10,464 bases of DNA from CAYPOY01 sp964412395 (GTDB lineage Bacteria > Chloroflexota > Anaerolineae > B4-G1), in the NCBI GenBank assembly GCA_964412395.1, contig CAYPOY010000173.1, positions 1 through 10,464 on the forward strand. The letters are read 5' to 3'. Shown piece after piece: positions 1 to 7,186 of the stretch. Within the stretch, counting starts at the first letter, position 1; the number at the start of each line of letters is the position of its first letter. The notes under the pieces were generated by a model, which was given only the letters and a program-made list of their open reading frames with translations, was not told where the DNA came from and did not search any database. The position numbers and the translations under genes are program-made.

Positions 1-7
1 TTCTTTC

Positions 8-70
8 GTGAGTCAACGATTGATTTTCGGTAACCTTTTTAGTGAGTCAATTCGCTGAGTTGACGGTAAC
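8..70. repeat. Direct repeats around the first promoter
   Basis: The 9-mer GTGAGTCAA occurs at 8-16 and 42-50, and the 7-mer CGGTAAC at 28-34 and 64-70, so the same two words appear in the same order twice. GGTAAC recurs at 101-106, just past the -10 box. The second CGGTAAC overlaps the end of the -35 box (60-65). Paired words at a promoter suggest binding sites for a regulator, but no regulator is identified, and the order could also come from a local duplication. Confidence 0.4.
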
Positions 71-88
71 TATGAGCCATGTTATACT
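60..88 (+). promoter_or_regulatory. Sigma70-type promoter for the tsaC-cysC operon
   Basis: TTGACG (60-65) and TATACT (83-88) are separated by 17 bp. TG at 80-81 gives an extended -10 element. Transcription would start near 95, leaving a leader of roughly 100 nt before the first gene. No other promoter of this quality is seen before 2809. Confidence 0.7.
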
Positions 89-192
89 TTGACGCCAACG
101 GGTAACGTGAGAGGGAGTCGGTACGGTGCCCTCGAGCATCGCTAGCGACCCTACATTCACAGCGGTCCCGTGTCTTGTCCGAGTTGGTGTTG

Positions 193-840
193 ATGAAGGC
201 CGAGGTTATCCACGCAGGTAATGAAAACGCGCAGCGCCGTGCTGTCGAGGTGTTGAGGGCCGGGGGGCTGGTCGCTTTCCCTACCGACACGGTTTACGGC
301 CTGGCGGTACTGCCGTGGGATACAGATGCTGTGACCCGTTTGTACGAAGCCAAACAGCGTCCATCCGACAGGCCCATTCCGCTCCTGTTGTCCGATGCCA
401 GTTATTTGGACCGCGTTGCCATACTTTCGCCTCGGCTTAGACGTCAGACCGGACAATTGATCGCCCACTTCTGGCCCGGCGCGCTGACGCTGGTGTTGCC
501 TAAAGTCGAGGCCTTGCCTGATGTGGTCAGTGCTGGCCCCACTGTGGGTGTGCGCGTGCCCGACCTGCCATTGGCCCGTGATCTCATCCGAGGGGCAGGT
601 GGCGCGCTGGCGGTCACCAGCGCCAACATCTCGGGGCAGCTCAATGCCATCACCGCTCAGGAGGTCGAGGAGCAGTTGGGGGACCGGATAGACCTGATCC
701 TTGACGGAGGCCCTTGTCGAGGGGGCGTCCCGTCCAGCGTCCTCGACTGTACCGTTTCACCTCCCCTGTTGCTGCGGTATGGGGTCATCCGCGAAGCGGC
801 CTTACGTGCGGTCATCGGCCCAATCAAAATTCCAGACTAA
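193..840 (+). CDS. tsaC: L-threonylcarbamoyladenylate synthase (Sua5/YrdC/TsaC family)
   Basis: This enzyme makes threonylcarbamoyl-AMP from threonine, bicarbonate and ATP, the first step of the t6A37 modification of ANN-decoding tRNAs in the cytoplasm. The 215-aa product shows the family signatures in order: GGLVAFPTDTVYGLA near residues 24-38, KQRPSDRPIPLLL with the conserved Lys/Arg near residues 54-66, FWPGALTLVLP near residue 95, VGVRVPD, and the AVTSANISG segment near residue 145. This is the short YrdC-only form, without the C-terminal Sua5 domain. The ATG at 193 was chosen because it gives the usual family N-terminus. The frame is also open to a TTG at 175 and a GTG at 187; no start has a clear Shine-Dalgarno. 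The gene is first in an operon, and cysC follows 14 bp after its stop. The function is firm; the exact start is less certain. Confidence 0.93.
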   Translation: MKAEVIHAGNENAQRRAVEVLRAGGLVAFPTDTVYGLAVLPWDTDAVTRLYEAKQRPSDRPIPLLLSDASYLDRVAILSPRLRRQTGQLIAHFWPGALTLVLPKVEALPDVVSAGPTVGVRVPDLPLARDLIRGAGGALAVTSANISGQLNAITAQEVEEQLGDRIDLILDGGPCRGGVPSSVLDCTVSPPLLLRYGVIREAALRAVIGPIKIPD

Positions 841-854
841 GGAGTAGCAGAACA

Positions 855-1385
855 TTGTGTGATCAGAAAGGTTTTACTCTGTGGTTCACCGGCCTCTCGG
901 GGTCGGGCAAGACTGCCATTGCGAAATTGGTCGAGCAGGAACTGTGCGGCCTGGGCCTCAAAGTTGAGCGGCTGGACGGCGACATCGTGCGCCAGAGCCT
1001 GACCCGCGACCTGGGGTTCAGCAAGGAGGACCGGGACAAGAATATAGAGCGGGTGACGTTCGTGGCGAAACTGCTCACCCGCAACGGCGTGGCGGTCCTC
1101 TGCTCGTTCATCTCCCCCTACCGGGCGCGGCGGGCCAAGTCGCGCCGGGAGATCGGCGAGTTCATCGAGGTCTACGTCGAGTGCCCGGTGGAGGAGTGCG
1201 CTCGCCGGGACGTGAAGGGGTTGTATGAGAAGGCCTTCGCCGGGGAGATCGAGAACTTTACCGGCGTCTCCGATCCCTACGATGAGCCGGAGAACCCGGA
1301 AGTCGTGTGCCACACGGCACAAGAGACGCCGGAGGGGAGTGCGGCGAAGATTATCACTTATTTGGAGGAGCAGGGGTATCTGTGA
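855..1385 (+). CDS. cysC: Adenylylsulfate kinase (APS kinase)
   Basis: This cytosolic enzyme phosphorylates adenosine 5'-phosphosulfate with ATP to give PAPS, the activated sulfate used for assimilation or sulfonation. The 176-aa product is a normal single-domain length. It shows the Walker A loop GLSGSGKT (residues 13-20), the DGD motif (41-43), the FISPYRARR segment, the KGLYEKA segment, and the FTGVSDPYDEPENPE segment of the substrate lid. The start is taken as TTG at 855 because AAGGAG lies at 839-844 with good spacing; translations begun further upstream overlap tsaC and add unrelated sequence. The stop overlaps the next start (GTGA, 1382-1385), which implies translational coupling. No ATP sulfurylase or PAPS reductase is nearby, so the pathway is not complete here. 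Confidence 0.95.
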   Translation: MCDQKGFTLWFTGLSGSGKTAIAKLVEQELCGLGLKVERLDGDIVRQSLTRDLGFSKEDRDKNIERVTFVAKLLTRNGVAVLCSFISPYRARRAKSRREIGEFIEVYVECPVEECARRDVKGLYEKAFAGEIENFTGVSDPYDEPENPEVVCHTAQETPEGSAAKIITYLEEQGYL

Positions 1386-2809
1386 GCAGAAAACGATCCC
1401 ACAGACGGAAGAAGCGCGTTCCGGCATCCCAGAGGCGACAGAAGCAACCGCGCCGCCGTGCGGCCCCGCCGCCCAGCCGGGACGAGCGGGCTCTACGGGA
1501 TCGCATCCTGAAGTTCACCTACCAGGCGCGCTTCGGAGACGACTTCAGGCGCGCCATTCGCCTCTACTTCGGCGAGGAGGCGTTGCAGGATGATGTCCTC
1601 ACCCTCGACGAGGAGAGAATGCCCGGCTTCCAGGAATGGTATATCAACGACTATGTCACCTCCGAAGGGAAGCGTATCATTGACCTCTTCGCCTGCGAGG
1701 AGGGGCCGCGGCTCCTGGTGGCCCAGCGGCAGATACTCGACGATTGGCTGCGCACCAACCGTTACCGCCTGTTCGAGGTGCAGAAGGTCGAGCCGGGCGT
1801 TGGCGAAACGGTGCAAGACTTGCTCAGCGGCGAGGTGCTCGAGGTCAACGACATCTCCGCCTCCTACGCCCTGGTAAAGTGGCAGGTCATCTTGGCCCGC
1901 CCCCTGCTGACAGAGGGACGGCTGAACTTCGCCGGGGCCGTTATTCCCCTCCCGCCAATGGAAAAGCCGGCGCTACTCGACTTCGCCCAGGAACTGTGGG
2001 AGGAATATCGAGCGCAGTATTCCCAGGCATCGCTGAACGACTTTTACCGCGACCACAGCCTCGACCTCTATCATCACTTTATAGAAATTGCCACCGCGCC
2101 GCCCCCACCCGTCTACACTCCGGAGGGCCACCCGTTGGTGTTCAGCACGGCCCGCTACACCGTGAAGGCCCCGCGAGCGGTCGAGGAGCGGCTGGACCAG
2201 GCAGAGGAGTTCGTCTATGCAGGGCCAGCCGACGAAGACGAAACGGCATTGGCCTACGTCTGGCTGCTCAGGGGTCGCTCCCACGTGCCCGAGACCTCCA
2301 TCGAGGGGAGAGGACTGATGATGAAGACGGACTGGATAGCCGATTCGGGCGAACCCACCTACCGTTCCCTGGGCGATGTGCGGCTGTGGCACGACCGGCT
2401 GGAAATGGGTTGCCTGTCGCGGGAACGGCTGGCGGCCGGTAAGATGTTGCTCAGGCGAGTCCTGGGGCGCCTCGTCCGGCACCAGGGCGACGAGTTCCGG
2501 GATCTGGACACCAGCCTCGCGTCGGCGCAGCTCTCTCCTCCAGACTACGAGGAGGAGATTCCGGCGGAGATCGCAGAGACTCTCGTCCGTGAGAGGATGG
2601 CCGCCCAATACACGGAGTGGCTCGACAGCCCGGTGCCCGCGCTGGACGGGAAATCTCCCCGGCAGGTATCCCGCGACCCAGGGGCGCAGAAGCAGTTGGA
2701 GGAACTGCTGAAGGCCGTCGAATACATGGAAGAGCAGAAGCGGCGAGAGGGTGCGCCCTACATTGACGTGGCAGACATACGCCGCGAACTTGGTCTGCCC
2801 CCGCGCTGA
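1382..2809 (+). CDS. Uncharacterised 475-aa protein with basic N-terminus and Xre/MbcA/ParS-like C-terminal segment
   Basis: I do not recognise this as a named protein. GTG at 1382 is chosen because GGAGGAG lies at 1364-1370 and because it gives the common 4-bp overlap with cysC. The first ~40 residues are very rich in Arg and Lys and likely disordered, possibly binding nucleic acid. The middle (about 45-400) is an acidic, aromatic-rich globular region with no cysteine cluster or P-loop that I can see. The last ~65 residues (YTEWLDSPVPALDGKSPRQV, then a leucine-rich helix) resemble the C-terminal toxin-binding segment of Xre/MbcA/ParS (DUF2384-like) antitoxins. The same segment also ends some SEC-C-type proteins outside toxin-antitoxin pairs. 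No toxin gene (RES, MbcT) is adjacent, so an antitoxin role is not supported. The coding sequence is intact. Confidence 0.85.
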   Translation: MSRKRSHRRKKRVPASQRRQKQPRRRAAPPPSRDERALRDRILKFTYQARFGDDFRRAIRLYFGEEALQDDVLTLDEERMPGFQEWYINDYVTSEGKRIIDLFACEEGPRLLVAQRQILDDWLRTNRYRLFEVQKVEPGVGETVQDLLSGEVLEVNDISASYALVKWQVILARPLLTEGRLNFAGAVIPLPPMEKPALLDFAQELWEEYRAQYSQASLNDFYRDHSLDLYHHFIEIATAPPPPVYTPEGHPLVFSTARYTVKAPRAVEERLDQAEEFVYAGPADEDETALAYVWLLRGRSHVPETSIEGRGLMMKTDWIADSGEPTYRSLGDVRLWHDRLEMGCLSRERLAAGKMLLRRVLGRLVRHQGDEFRDLDTSLASAQLSPPDYEEEIPAEIAETLVRERMAAQYTEWLDSPVPALDGKSPRQVSRDPGAQKQLEELLKAVEYMEEQKRREGAPYIDVADIRRELGLPPR

Positions 2810-2876
2810 AACCCTTCACCATCGTGGAGACCTTCCGACACGCTCCAGGACACTCAGCCCGGCGATGTGAGATCAG

Positions 2877-2905
2877 TTGCCCTGCAATTGGGACGGTGAT
2901 ATAAT
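2877..2905 (+). promoter_or_regulatory. Sigma70-type promoter for the small winged-helix gene
   Basis: TTGCCC (2877-2882) and a perfect TATAAT (2900-2905) are separated by 17 bp, with TG at 2897-2898 giving an extended -10. The predicted start near 2912 would leave only about 11 nt before the ATG at 2923, so the message would be almost leaderless or the true start lies slightly upstream. A G-rich stretch GGAGGTGGG (2912-2920) would serve as the ribosome binding site. Confidence 0.65.
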
Positions 2906-2922
2906 GTGAGTGGAGGTGGGTT

Positions 2923-3168
2923 ATGCCCGTACAACTGCGTCTGAACGAGAGTGAACAGAAAGTCGTGGATGTGTTGAAGGACACCGGCGCGATGACCCCC
3001 AGCCAGATCGCCGTGCAGGCGCTGATGCTGCCCAGCGAGACGCACGACGCCTTGCGTTGGCTGGAAAAGGATGGTTACGTCATTATCCGCGAGACCCCCG
3101 ACAGCGCCGACGGCTCAATGGTCGTGCTGGCCGGGGAGGTCCGCTCTGCGTTGATAAAATCATCCTGA
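2923..3168 (+). CDS. Small winged helix-turn-helix protein
   Basis: This 81-aa protein fits one winged-helix domain. A first helix (LNESEQKVVDVLKDTG, residues 7-22) is followed by a helix-turn-helix pair (TPSQIAVQALMLPSETHDALRWLEKDG, 24-50). A beta-hairpin wing follows (YVIIRETPDSADGSMVVLAG, 51-70). The layout is that of MarR- or ArsR-like DNA-binding folds, here without any effector or dimerisation extension. It is probably a small transcription regulator or nucleoid-type binder; the target is unknown. ATG follows a G-rich Shine-Dalgarno and a near-consensus promoter, so the gene stands as its own unit. A hairpin-forming repeat lies just after the stop. Confidence 0.85.
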   Translation: MPVQLRLNESEQKVVDVLKDTGAMTPSQIAVQALMLPSETHDALRWLEKDGYVIIRETPDSADGSMVVLAGEVRSALIKSS

Positions 3169-3191
3169 AAGTAACCATCACCCGCAGGCAG

Positions 3192-3224
3192 AGAAACCCG
3201 GATTCTTTTGAAAACCGGGTTTCT
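3192..3224. repeat. 10-bp perfect inverted repeat, terminator-like or interspersed palindrome
   Basis: AGAAACCCGG (3192-3201) is followed after 13 nt by CCGGGTTTCT (3215-3224). The hairpin lies between two genes and could stop transcription from the winged-helix gene. There is no run of T after it, so a standard intrinsic terminator is doubtful. The loop is itself A/T rich, as in the short palindromes scattered through many Chloroflexota and cyanobacterial genomes. Confidence 0.6.
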
Positions 3225-3251
3225 GTCTATACCGTTGAAGGAGGTTGAGCG

Positions 3252-4057
3252 ATGGGACGTGCGCTGAGTCTTATCCTGCTCGTCGTGCTGTTGGTCGGAT
3301 TGGCTGTCCTGCTGACCGGATTGGCCCCCGGCGGCCCGCCAACCGACGCCCGGGCTTGGCTGGCGGGAGCGGTCCCCTACCTGTCCGTCATCCTGCTGGG
3401 CGTCGTCGTCGGCCTCCAGGCCCTCATTCGCACCAAGTTTACCCTGGCCAAGCAATTCTCCGGCGCGGAGAGGGGCGATCTCAGTCTCAACCTGGGGTGG
3501 CTGTACGAGCAGTTCCAGGCCTTGTGCAAGACGCAGATTGATCGGACGCTGATGCACCACGGAGCCTCTCCCTCCTGCTGGAAATGGGCGACTACCCCAC
3601 CGCCATTAGCGCCAGCCGCAATCTGGCCGGTATCCTCCTCCAACTCGGCCGAGCCGAGCAGGCCATCGCTCACTACGCCCAGGCACTCCTCCTGGCCCTC
3701 CAGATCCACCCCAAACCGGTCGTGGATACGCTCCAGTGTATTCTGGACACCGCCAAGGAACTGACCCGCGTGGGAATGTTGGCGGAGATGGAGCAACTGG
3801 GCGCGGCTGGTCTCCAGGCTATCCAGCAGGTGGCCCGGCACGGCTGGCGCAGTCCGGAACTGGGGCAACATGGCCAACTGGCCCACAACCTCTGCGCCAC
3901 CCTGACCCTCCTGGGCCGCTCCCGGGGGGACGCCGCCTCCCCGGACTATGCCCAGGCGCTGGAGGGGGCGCGGGTGATGGATGCGGCCACTGATGGCGTG
4001 TGGGATCTGAAAGCATGGGGCCAAGGCCTCGGAGCAGCGGAGCAGGGAACGAATTGA
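3252..4057 (+). pseudogene. Membrane-anchored TPR-like protein, broken by a frameshift
   Basis: AAGGAGGT (3238-3245) sits 6 nt before the ATG at 3252. The first part, to about 3565, encodes two hydrophobic helices (residues ~4-24 and ~35-56) and a cytoplasmic-looking linker. The reading then makes sense only in another frame, which is open from 3542 to the stop at 4057 and continues as LSLLLEMGDYPTAISASRNL, then a TPR-like helical pair (GRAEQAIAHYAQALLLALQI). The switch lies around 3561-3575 and needs one missing base or two extra. Rejoined, the protein would be about 268 aa: two membrane segments plus a TPR-like helical domain, usually a protein-interaction module. I see no classical slippery heptamer, so this is either a recent mutation or a sequencing error. 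The DUF2723 gene starts 4 bp after the stop, which suggests co-transcription. Confidence 0.7.
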
Positions 4058-4061
4058 GCAA

Positions 4062-6563
4062 ATGAGATCCACGGACGCCCGACCTGAAACCTCCAACCTG
4101 AAATCTCGAACTCCACGTCTGCTCCCTATCCTGCTGTTCTCCGCCGTCTTCGCCCTCTACGCCGCCACCTCCGCCCCGGCGACTCTCTTCGGCGATCCCT
4201 CCGAGTACCAGTTCATCCCGGCCATTCTGGGCATTGCCCACCCGCCGGGATACGCCTTCTACACCCTGCTGGCCAAGCTGTGGCAAACCCTCGTCCCAGT
4301 GGGCACCATTGCCTTCCGCACCAATCTGCTGGCGGCTGCCGTTGGTGCCTGGACCGTCACCGTCGTCTATCTCATCACCTGGGAATTATGCACCACGCAC
4401 CACGTTTCACGTTTCACGTTTCACGTTTCACGTTTTACGTTTCACGCATCCCGTGTCGTTGCCTCACTTTTCGCTGCCCTCTCCCTGACCGCTTCCCCTG
4501 ACTTTTGGCAACATGCCATCCACGCCAACGCCCACGTCGTCAGTGCCGCGCTGGCGACCACTCATCTGTGGTTACTGATCTACTGGTGGCGCACCGGGCG
4601 TGATCGCTGGCTGGCCACCTTCGCTGTCACCCTGGGATGGGCTGCCACCCACCATCCCATCACCCTGATGGGGGTCCCGGCTTATGGCCTCTTCATCCTG
4701 GCCGTGCGCCCCCGCATCTTGCGCCAGTGGCGGACGCTGCTGTTGCTAGCTGTTTGCCTGCTGCTGGGGCTGGCTCCGCTCCTCTATTACCCCCTGCGCA
4801 GCCCCAGCGCCCCCTTTGCCCCCCCCGCCATGTACACCTGGGAGGGTTTCTGGGGGCACATCACCGCTCAAGGGTTGCGGGGCAACCTCTTCCACTTCGG
4901 CCTGCCTGACCAACCCGACCGGGCGCTGGTCCTCTGGTCCCTCCTGCGCCTCCAGTTCCCCCTCCCCGTCATCGCCCTCATCGTCGTAGGCCTCATCTGG
5001 TTAGTCCACCGCGTACACAAACCCGCCCTTCTTATTTACCTTTTTCTCATTATTCATCTGCTCTTCACTCTCAACACCGTTCAGGACGTCATGGCCTACC
5101 TGCTGATCCCCTTCGCGGCCCTGGCCATCGCCGCCGGCGCCGGCGCCCTGGCCCTGACCGACCTCCTGGCCCGCGCAATTCGCAATTCGCAATCCGCAAT
5201 TCACAATCTGTCATTTGTCATCTGCTCATTTGTCATTTTATCATTCCCCCTCTACCAGGCCGTCCTCAACCTCTCCCGGGGTATCTCTCTGCGCGACTTC
5301 ACCGCTGCCGAGGAGTACGTCGCTACCGTCTACGACCGCTTCGTTGGACGTGGTGAGGGCGCAGTGCTGCTTTCCGACTGGGAGCATCTGACCCCCCTCT
5401 GGGTCCACGTCTGCACTCAGGGAGAGCCGTTGAACGAGGAAGATGTGAAGGAACTGGTCTACATCAACCCTGCTAACCCGTGGGTGGAGAGCGTGTGGCA
5501 GCACGTCGAGGATGGGCCTCTCTACGTGGTGGGTTACCGGCCCGCCGTGCGCGACGCGGGCTTCCGCCTGCTGCCCGACGGTCCCTTCTATCGAGTCGTC
5601 GCCCCACCAGTGACTGACGCTGCCCCCGCCCATCCACTGGACGTTTGGGCTGACCGCCGCGTCCATATCCTGGGCTATGACCTGCCAACCGATATCGTCC
5701 GGGCGGGCGAACCCCTGGAGTTGGTTCTCTATCAGAACGCGCCGGAGCCGATGGAGGAGATCTGGATGCCGTACGCGCAACTGGGGCCCGTGGAGGCCCG
5801 CTGGACCACCGACAGCCGCCTGCTCACGACCCAGTGGCTGCCTGGTGAGGTGGTGGTGGAGCGGTACGAACTACTGGTCCCTTTCACCCTGCCGCCGGGG
5901 GAATACCCGCTTCGCCTGGGCTATGCTGACCTGAGCGGCGGCCGGGTGGAACTGGGCCTCTCGACCGGCGGCGCTACGGCGGAACTGGCAACCATCACCG
6001 TCCTGCCTGCCCCCCCTCTTTCCCCCCCATTGGGGGGGATGGAAGTGAGGGAATCCCCATTGGGGGGGATGGAAGTGAGGGAACCCCCATTGGGGGGGAG
6101 GAAGGGGGGGGCGCTGGCGAACCTGGGTAACCAGGTGGCGCTGATGGAGGCACGGGCGCGGGCTGGCTGGCAGGCGCGAGAGGCAACCTGGGAGGAGCCT
6201 CTGGTCGTTCGGGCCGGGCGTCCGCTCCATCTCACTCTCACCTGGCATGCCCTGGTCTCTCCCCGCGATAGTTTCACCATTTTCATCCATCTGATAGACG
6301 GCGCGGGCCGTCCCGTCACTGTCCACGACTACACTCCCCTGGGCGGCTCCTGTCCTACCTACCTGTGGTTTCCCAAGTGGCTGCCGGGGCAGACCCTCAC
6401 CGATCCCTACCGGCTGGTCATCCCGGCCGACCTGCCCCCCGGCGACTACTGGCTGGAGGTGGGGATGTACGGGATGACTTCCCTTCGTCGCCTTCCTGTG
6501 GTAGACTTAGCGGGGAACCTGGCCGGCGACCGGATCATTCTGGGGCCGGTGCGAGTGAAGTAG
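4062..6563 (+). CDS. DUF2723 family GT-C-type membrane protein with two C-terminal beta-sandwich domains
   Basis: The 833-aa product is a polytopic membrane protein. After the first membrane helix (about 20-37) it carries TLFGDPSEYQ (41-50) and GIAHPPGYAFYTLL (57-70). These are the hallmark of DUF2723 (TMEM260-like) proteins, proposed O-mannosyltransferase-like enzymes using lipid-linked sugars; the Asp45/Glu48 pair lies where GT-C enzymes keep their acidic catalytic residues. About ten further hydrophobic helices run to ~residue 400. The rest is extracytoplasmic: a loop domain, then two beta-rich domains (about 525-652 and 687-833) with the PPGEYPLRLGYAD / PPGDYWLEVGMYG pattern seen in Chloroflexota membrane glycosyltransferases. 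In-frame repeat insertions sit at residues 114-129, 372-394 and 653-684. ATG at 4062 is the only plausible start; the Shine-Dalgarno is weak (AGGGAA, 4044-4049). The exact substrate cannot be told from sequence. Confidence 0.88.
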   Translation: MRSTDARPETSNLKSRTPRLLPILLFSAVFALYAATSAPATLFGDPSEYQFIPAILGIAHPPGYAFYTLLAKLWQTLVPVGTIAFRTNLLAAAVGAWTVTVVYLITWELCTTHHVSRFTFHVSRFTFHASRVVASLFAALSLTASPDFWQHAIHANAHVVSAALATTHLWLLIYWWRTGRDRWLATFAVTLGWAATHHPITLMGVPAYGLFILAVRPRILRQWRTLLLLAVCLLLGLAPLLYYPLRSPSAPFAPPAMYTWEGFWGHITAQGLRGNLFHFGLPDQPDRALVLWSLLRLQFPLPVIALIVVGLIWLVHRVHKPALLIYLFLIIHLLFTLNTVQDVMAYLLIPFAALAIAAGAGALALTDLLARAIRNSQSAIHNLSFVICSFVILSFPLYQAVLNLSRGISLRDFTAAEEYVATVYDRFVGRGEGAVLLSDWEHLTPLWVHVCTQGEPLNEEDVKELVYINPANPWVESVWQHVEDGPLYVVGYRPAVRDAGFRLLPDGPFYRVVAPPVTDAAPAHPLDVWADRRVHILGYDLPTDIVRAGEPLELVLYQNAPEPMEEIWMPYAQLGPVEARWTTDSRLLTTQWLPGEVVVERYELLVPFTLPPGEYPLRLGYADLSGGRVELGLSTGGATAELATITVLPAPPLSPPLGGMEVRESPLGGMEVREPPLGGRKGGALANLGNQVALMEARARAGWQAREATWEEPLVVRAGRPLHLTLTWHALVSPRDSFTIFIHLIDGAGRPVTVHDYTPLGGSCPTYLWFPKWLPGQTLTDPYRLVIPADLPPGDYWLEVGMYGMTSLRRLPVVDLAGNLAGDRIILGPVRVK
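4401..4446 (+). repeat. Heptanucleotide tandem repeat CACGTTT inside the DUF2723 gene
   Basis: Five perfect copies of CACGTTT (4401-4435) are followed by TACGTTT (4436-4442) and a partial copy. Three units make 21 bp, so the protein repeats every 7 residues (VSRFTFH). The tract lies in a loop between predicted membrane helices. It resembles the short tandemly repeated heptamers known from cyanobacteria and common in Chloroflexota intergenic DNA. Confidence 0.9.
5177..5241 (+). repeat. Second heptamer-type repeat tract inside the DUF2723 gene
   Basis: AATTCGC occurs twice (5177-5190), followed by the variants AATCCGC, AATTCAC and AATCTGT (5191-5211), then CATTTGT (5212-5218), CATCTGCT, CATTTGT (5227-5233) and CATTTTAT. 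The tract is much more AT-rich than its surroundings. It encodes a loop (RNSQSAIHN) plus the start of a hydrophobic helix. Confidence 0.8.
6022..6110 (+). repeat. 30-bp tandem repeat with C-run/G-run palindromes inside the DUF2723 gene
   Basis: Two 30-bp units (6031-6060 and 6061-6090) differ at one position, and a third partial unit follows (6091-6109). Each begins with TGGGGGGG and ends with a C-run plus AT, so C-run-ATT-G-run hairpins form; the first (6022-6038) has a perfect 7-bp stem. Because 30 bp is ten codons, the frame is kept and the protein repeats PLGGMEVRE. The tract falls in the linker between the two beta-sandwich domains. Confidence 0.92.
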
Positions 6564-6599
6564 GCTTCGGCATGATCTCAGCCGAACGGAGGTAAAGCG

Positions 6600-7097
6600 A
6601 TGGACGTTGCACTCTTGATCTGGGCGGTTGCTCTGACGATTCTGGTGACTGTCGGCGTTGTGTGGGTGCTCGACCTGCAGACCCGGCTAGGCCGGCTGCA
6701 ACGTCGTCACGATGAACTCTTTACCGGGGAAGAGGAAGAGGACGCCAGTCTGGCTGTGGCGCTGGGGAACCTGGCCTCCCGCCTTTCGGAGACGACCGCG
6801 CGCACCGAGCGGTTGGTCGCGCGCACCGAGCAGATTGACACTATCCTGGCCCACACCGTGCAGGGGGTGGGTCTGGTGCGCTTCCGTGCCTTTCAGGACA
6901 CCGGCGGTGACCAGAGTTTCTCGTTGGCGCTGGCGGATGGTGAGGGGAACGGCGTCGTCATCTCAGCACTTTATGGCCGTGGCGCGACGCGCATCTACGC
7001 TAAGCCTGTCCAGGGCTGGCTCTCATCCAAAGCGTTGAGCGAGGAAGAAGAGAGTGCACTGGCGGAGGCACGGCGGGCCGTCGTCGGTTCTGATTGA
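6600..7097 (+). CDS. DUF4446 family membrane-anchored protein
   Basis: This 165-aa protein has one N-terminal membrane helix (residues ~4-24), a charged helical stretch likely to form a coiled coil (~28-80), and a C-terminal domain. The conserved DUF4446 core is clear: VQGVGLVRFRAFQDTGGDQSFSLALAD (about 88-114), GNGVVISALYGR, and RIYAKPVQGW followed by an SEEEESAL helix. The family is widespread in Gram-positive bacteria and Chloroflexota and its biochemical role is unknown. GGAGGT (6588-6593) lies 6 nt before the ATG. The gene begins 36 bp after the DUF2723 gene and may be read from the same transcript. Its stop codon overlaps the -35 box of the bactofilin promoter. Confidence 0.92.
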   Translation: MDVALLIWAVALTILVTVGVVWVLDLQTRLGRLQRRHDELFTGEEEEDASLAVALGNLASRLSETTARTERLVARTEQIDTILAHTVQGVGLVRFRAFQDTGGDQSFSLALADGEGNGVVISALYGRGATRIYAKPVQGWLSSKALSEEEESALAEARRAVVGSD

Positions 7098-7122
7098 CAA
7101 AAACCCGACGCTGATGTATCAT
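7094..7122 (+). promoter_or_regulatory. Consensus sigma70-type promoter for the bactofilin gene
   Basis: A perfect TTGACA (7094-7099) and TATCAT (7117-7122) are separated by 17 bp. Transcription would start near 7129, about 58 nt before the GTG start. The -35 box overlaps the stop codon of the DUF4446 gene, so the bactofilin can be expressed separately from the upstream genes. Confidence 0.75.
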
Positions 7123-7186
7123 TTGGGTAATACTTCATTGCGCAACCGAGGTAAATCGCCGTTATAGGACACAAGGAGGTACATCT

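Noticed and set aside
3542..3600. Programmed -1 frameshifting in the TPR-like gene
   Set aside because: There is no classical slippery heptamer and no clear downstream stimulatory structure; a mutation or sequence error is simpler.
4401..6110. CRISPR array
   Set aside because: The repeats are tandem without spacers, and lie inside one open coding sequence.
5871..6326. Proline-rich minus-strand open frames opposite the 30-bp repeats
   Set aside because: They are antisense shadows of the DUF2723 gene produced by high GC and the repeat; no ribosome site or family likeness.
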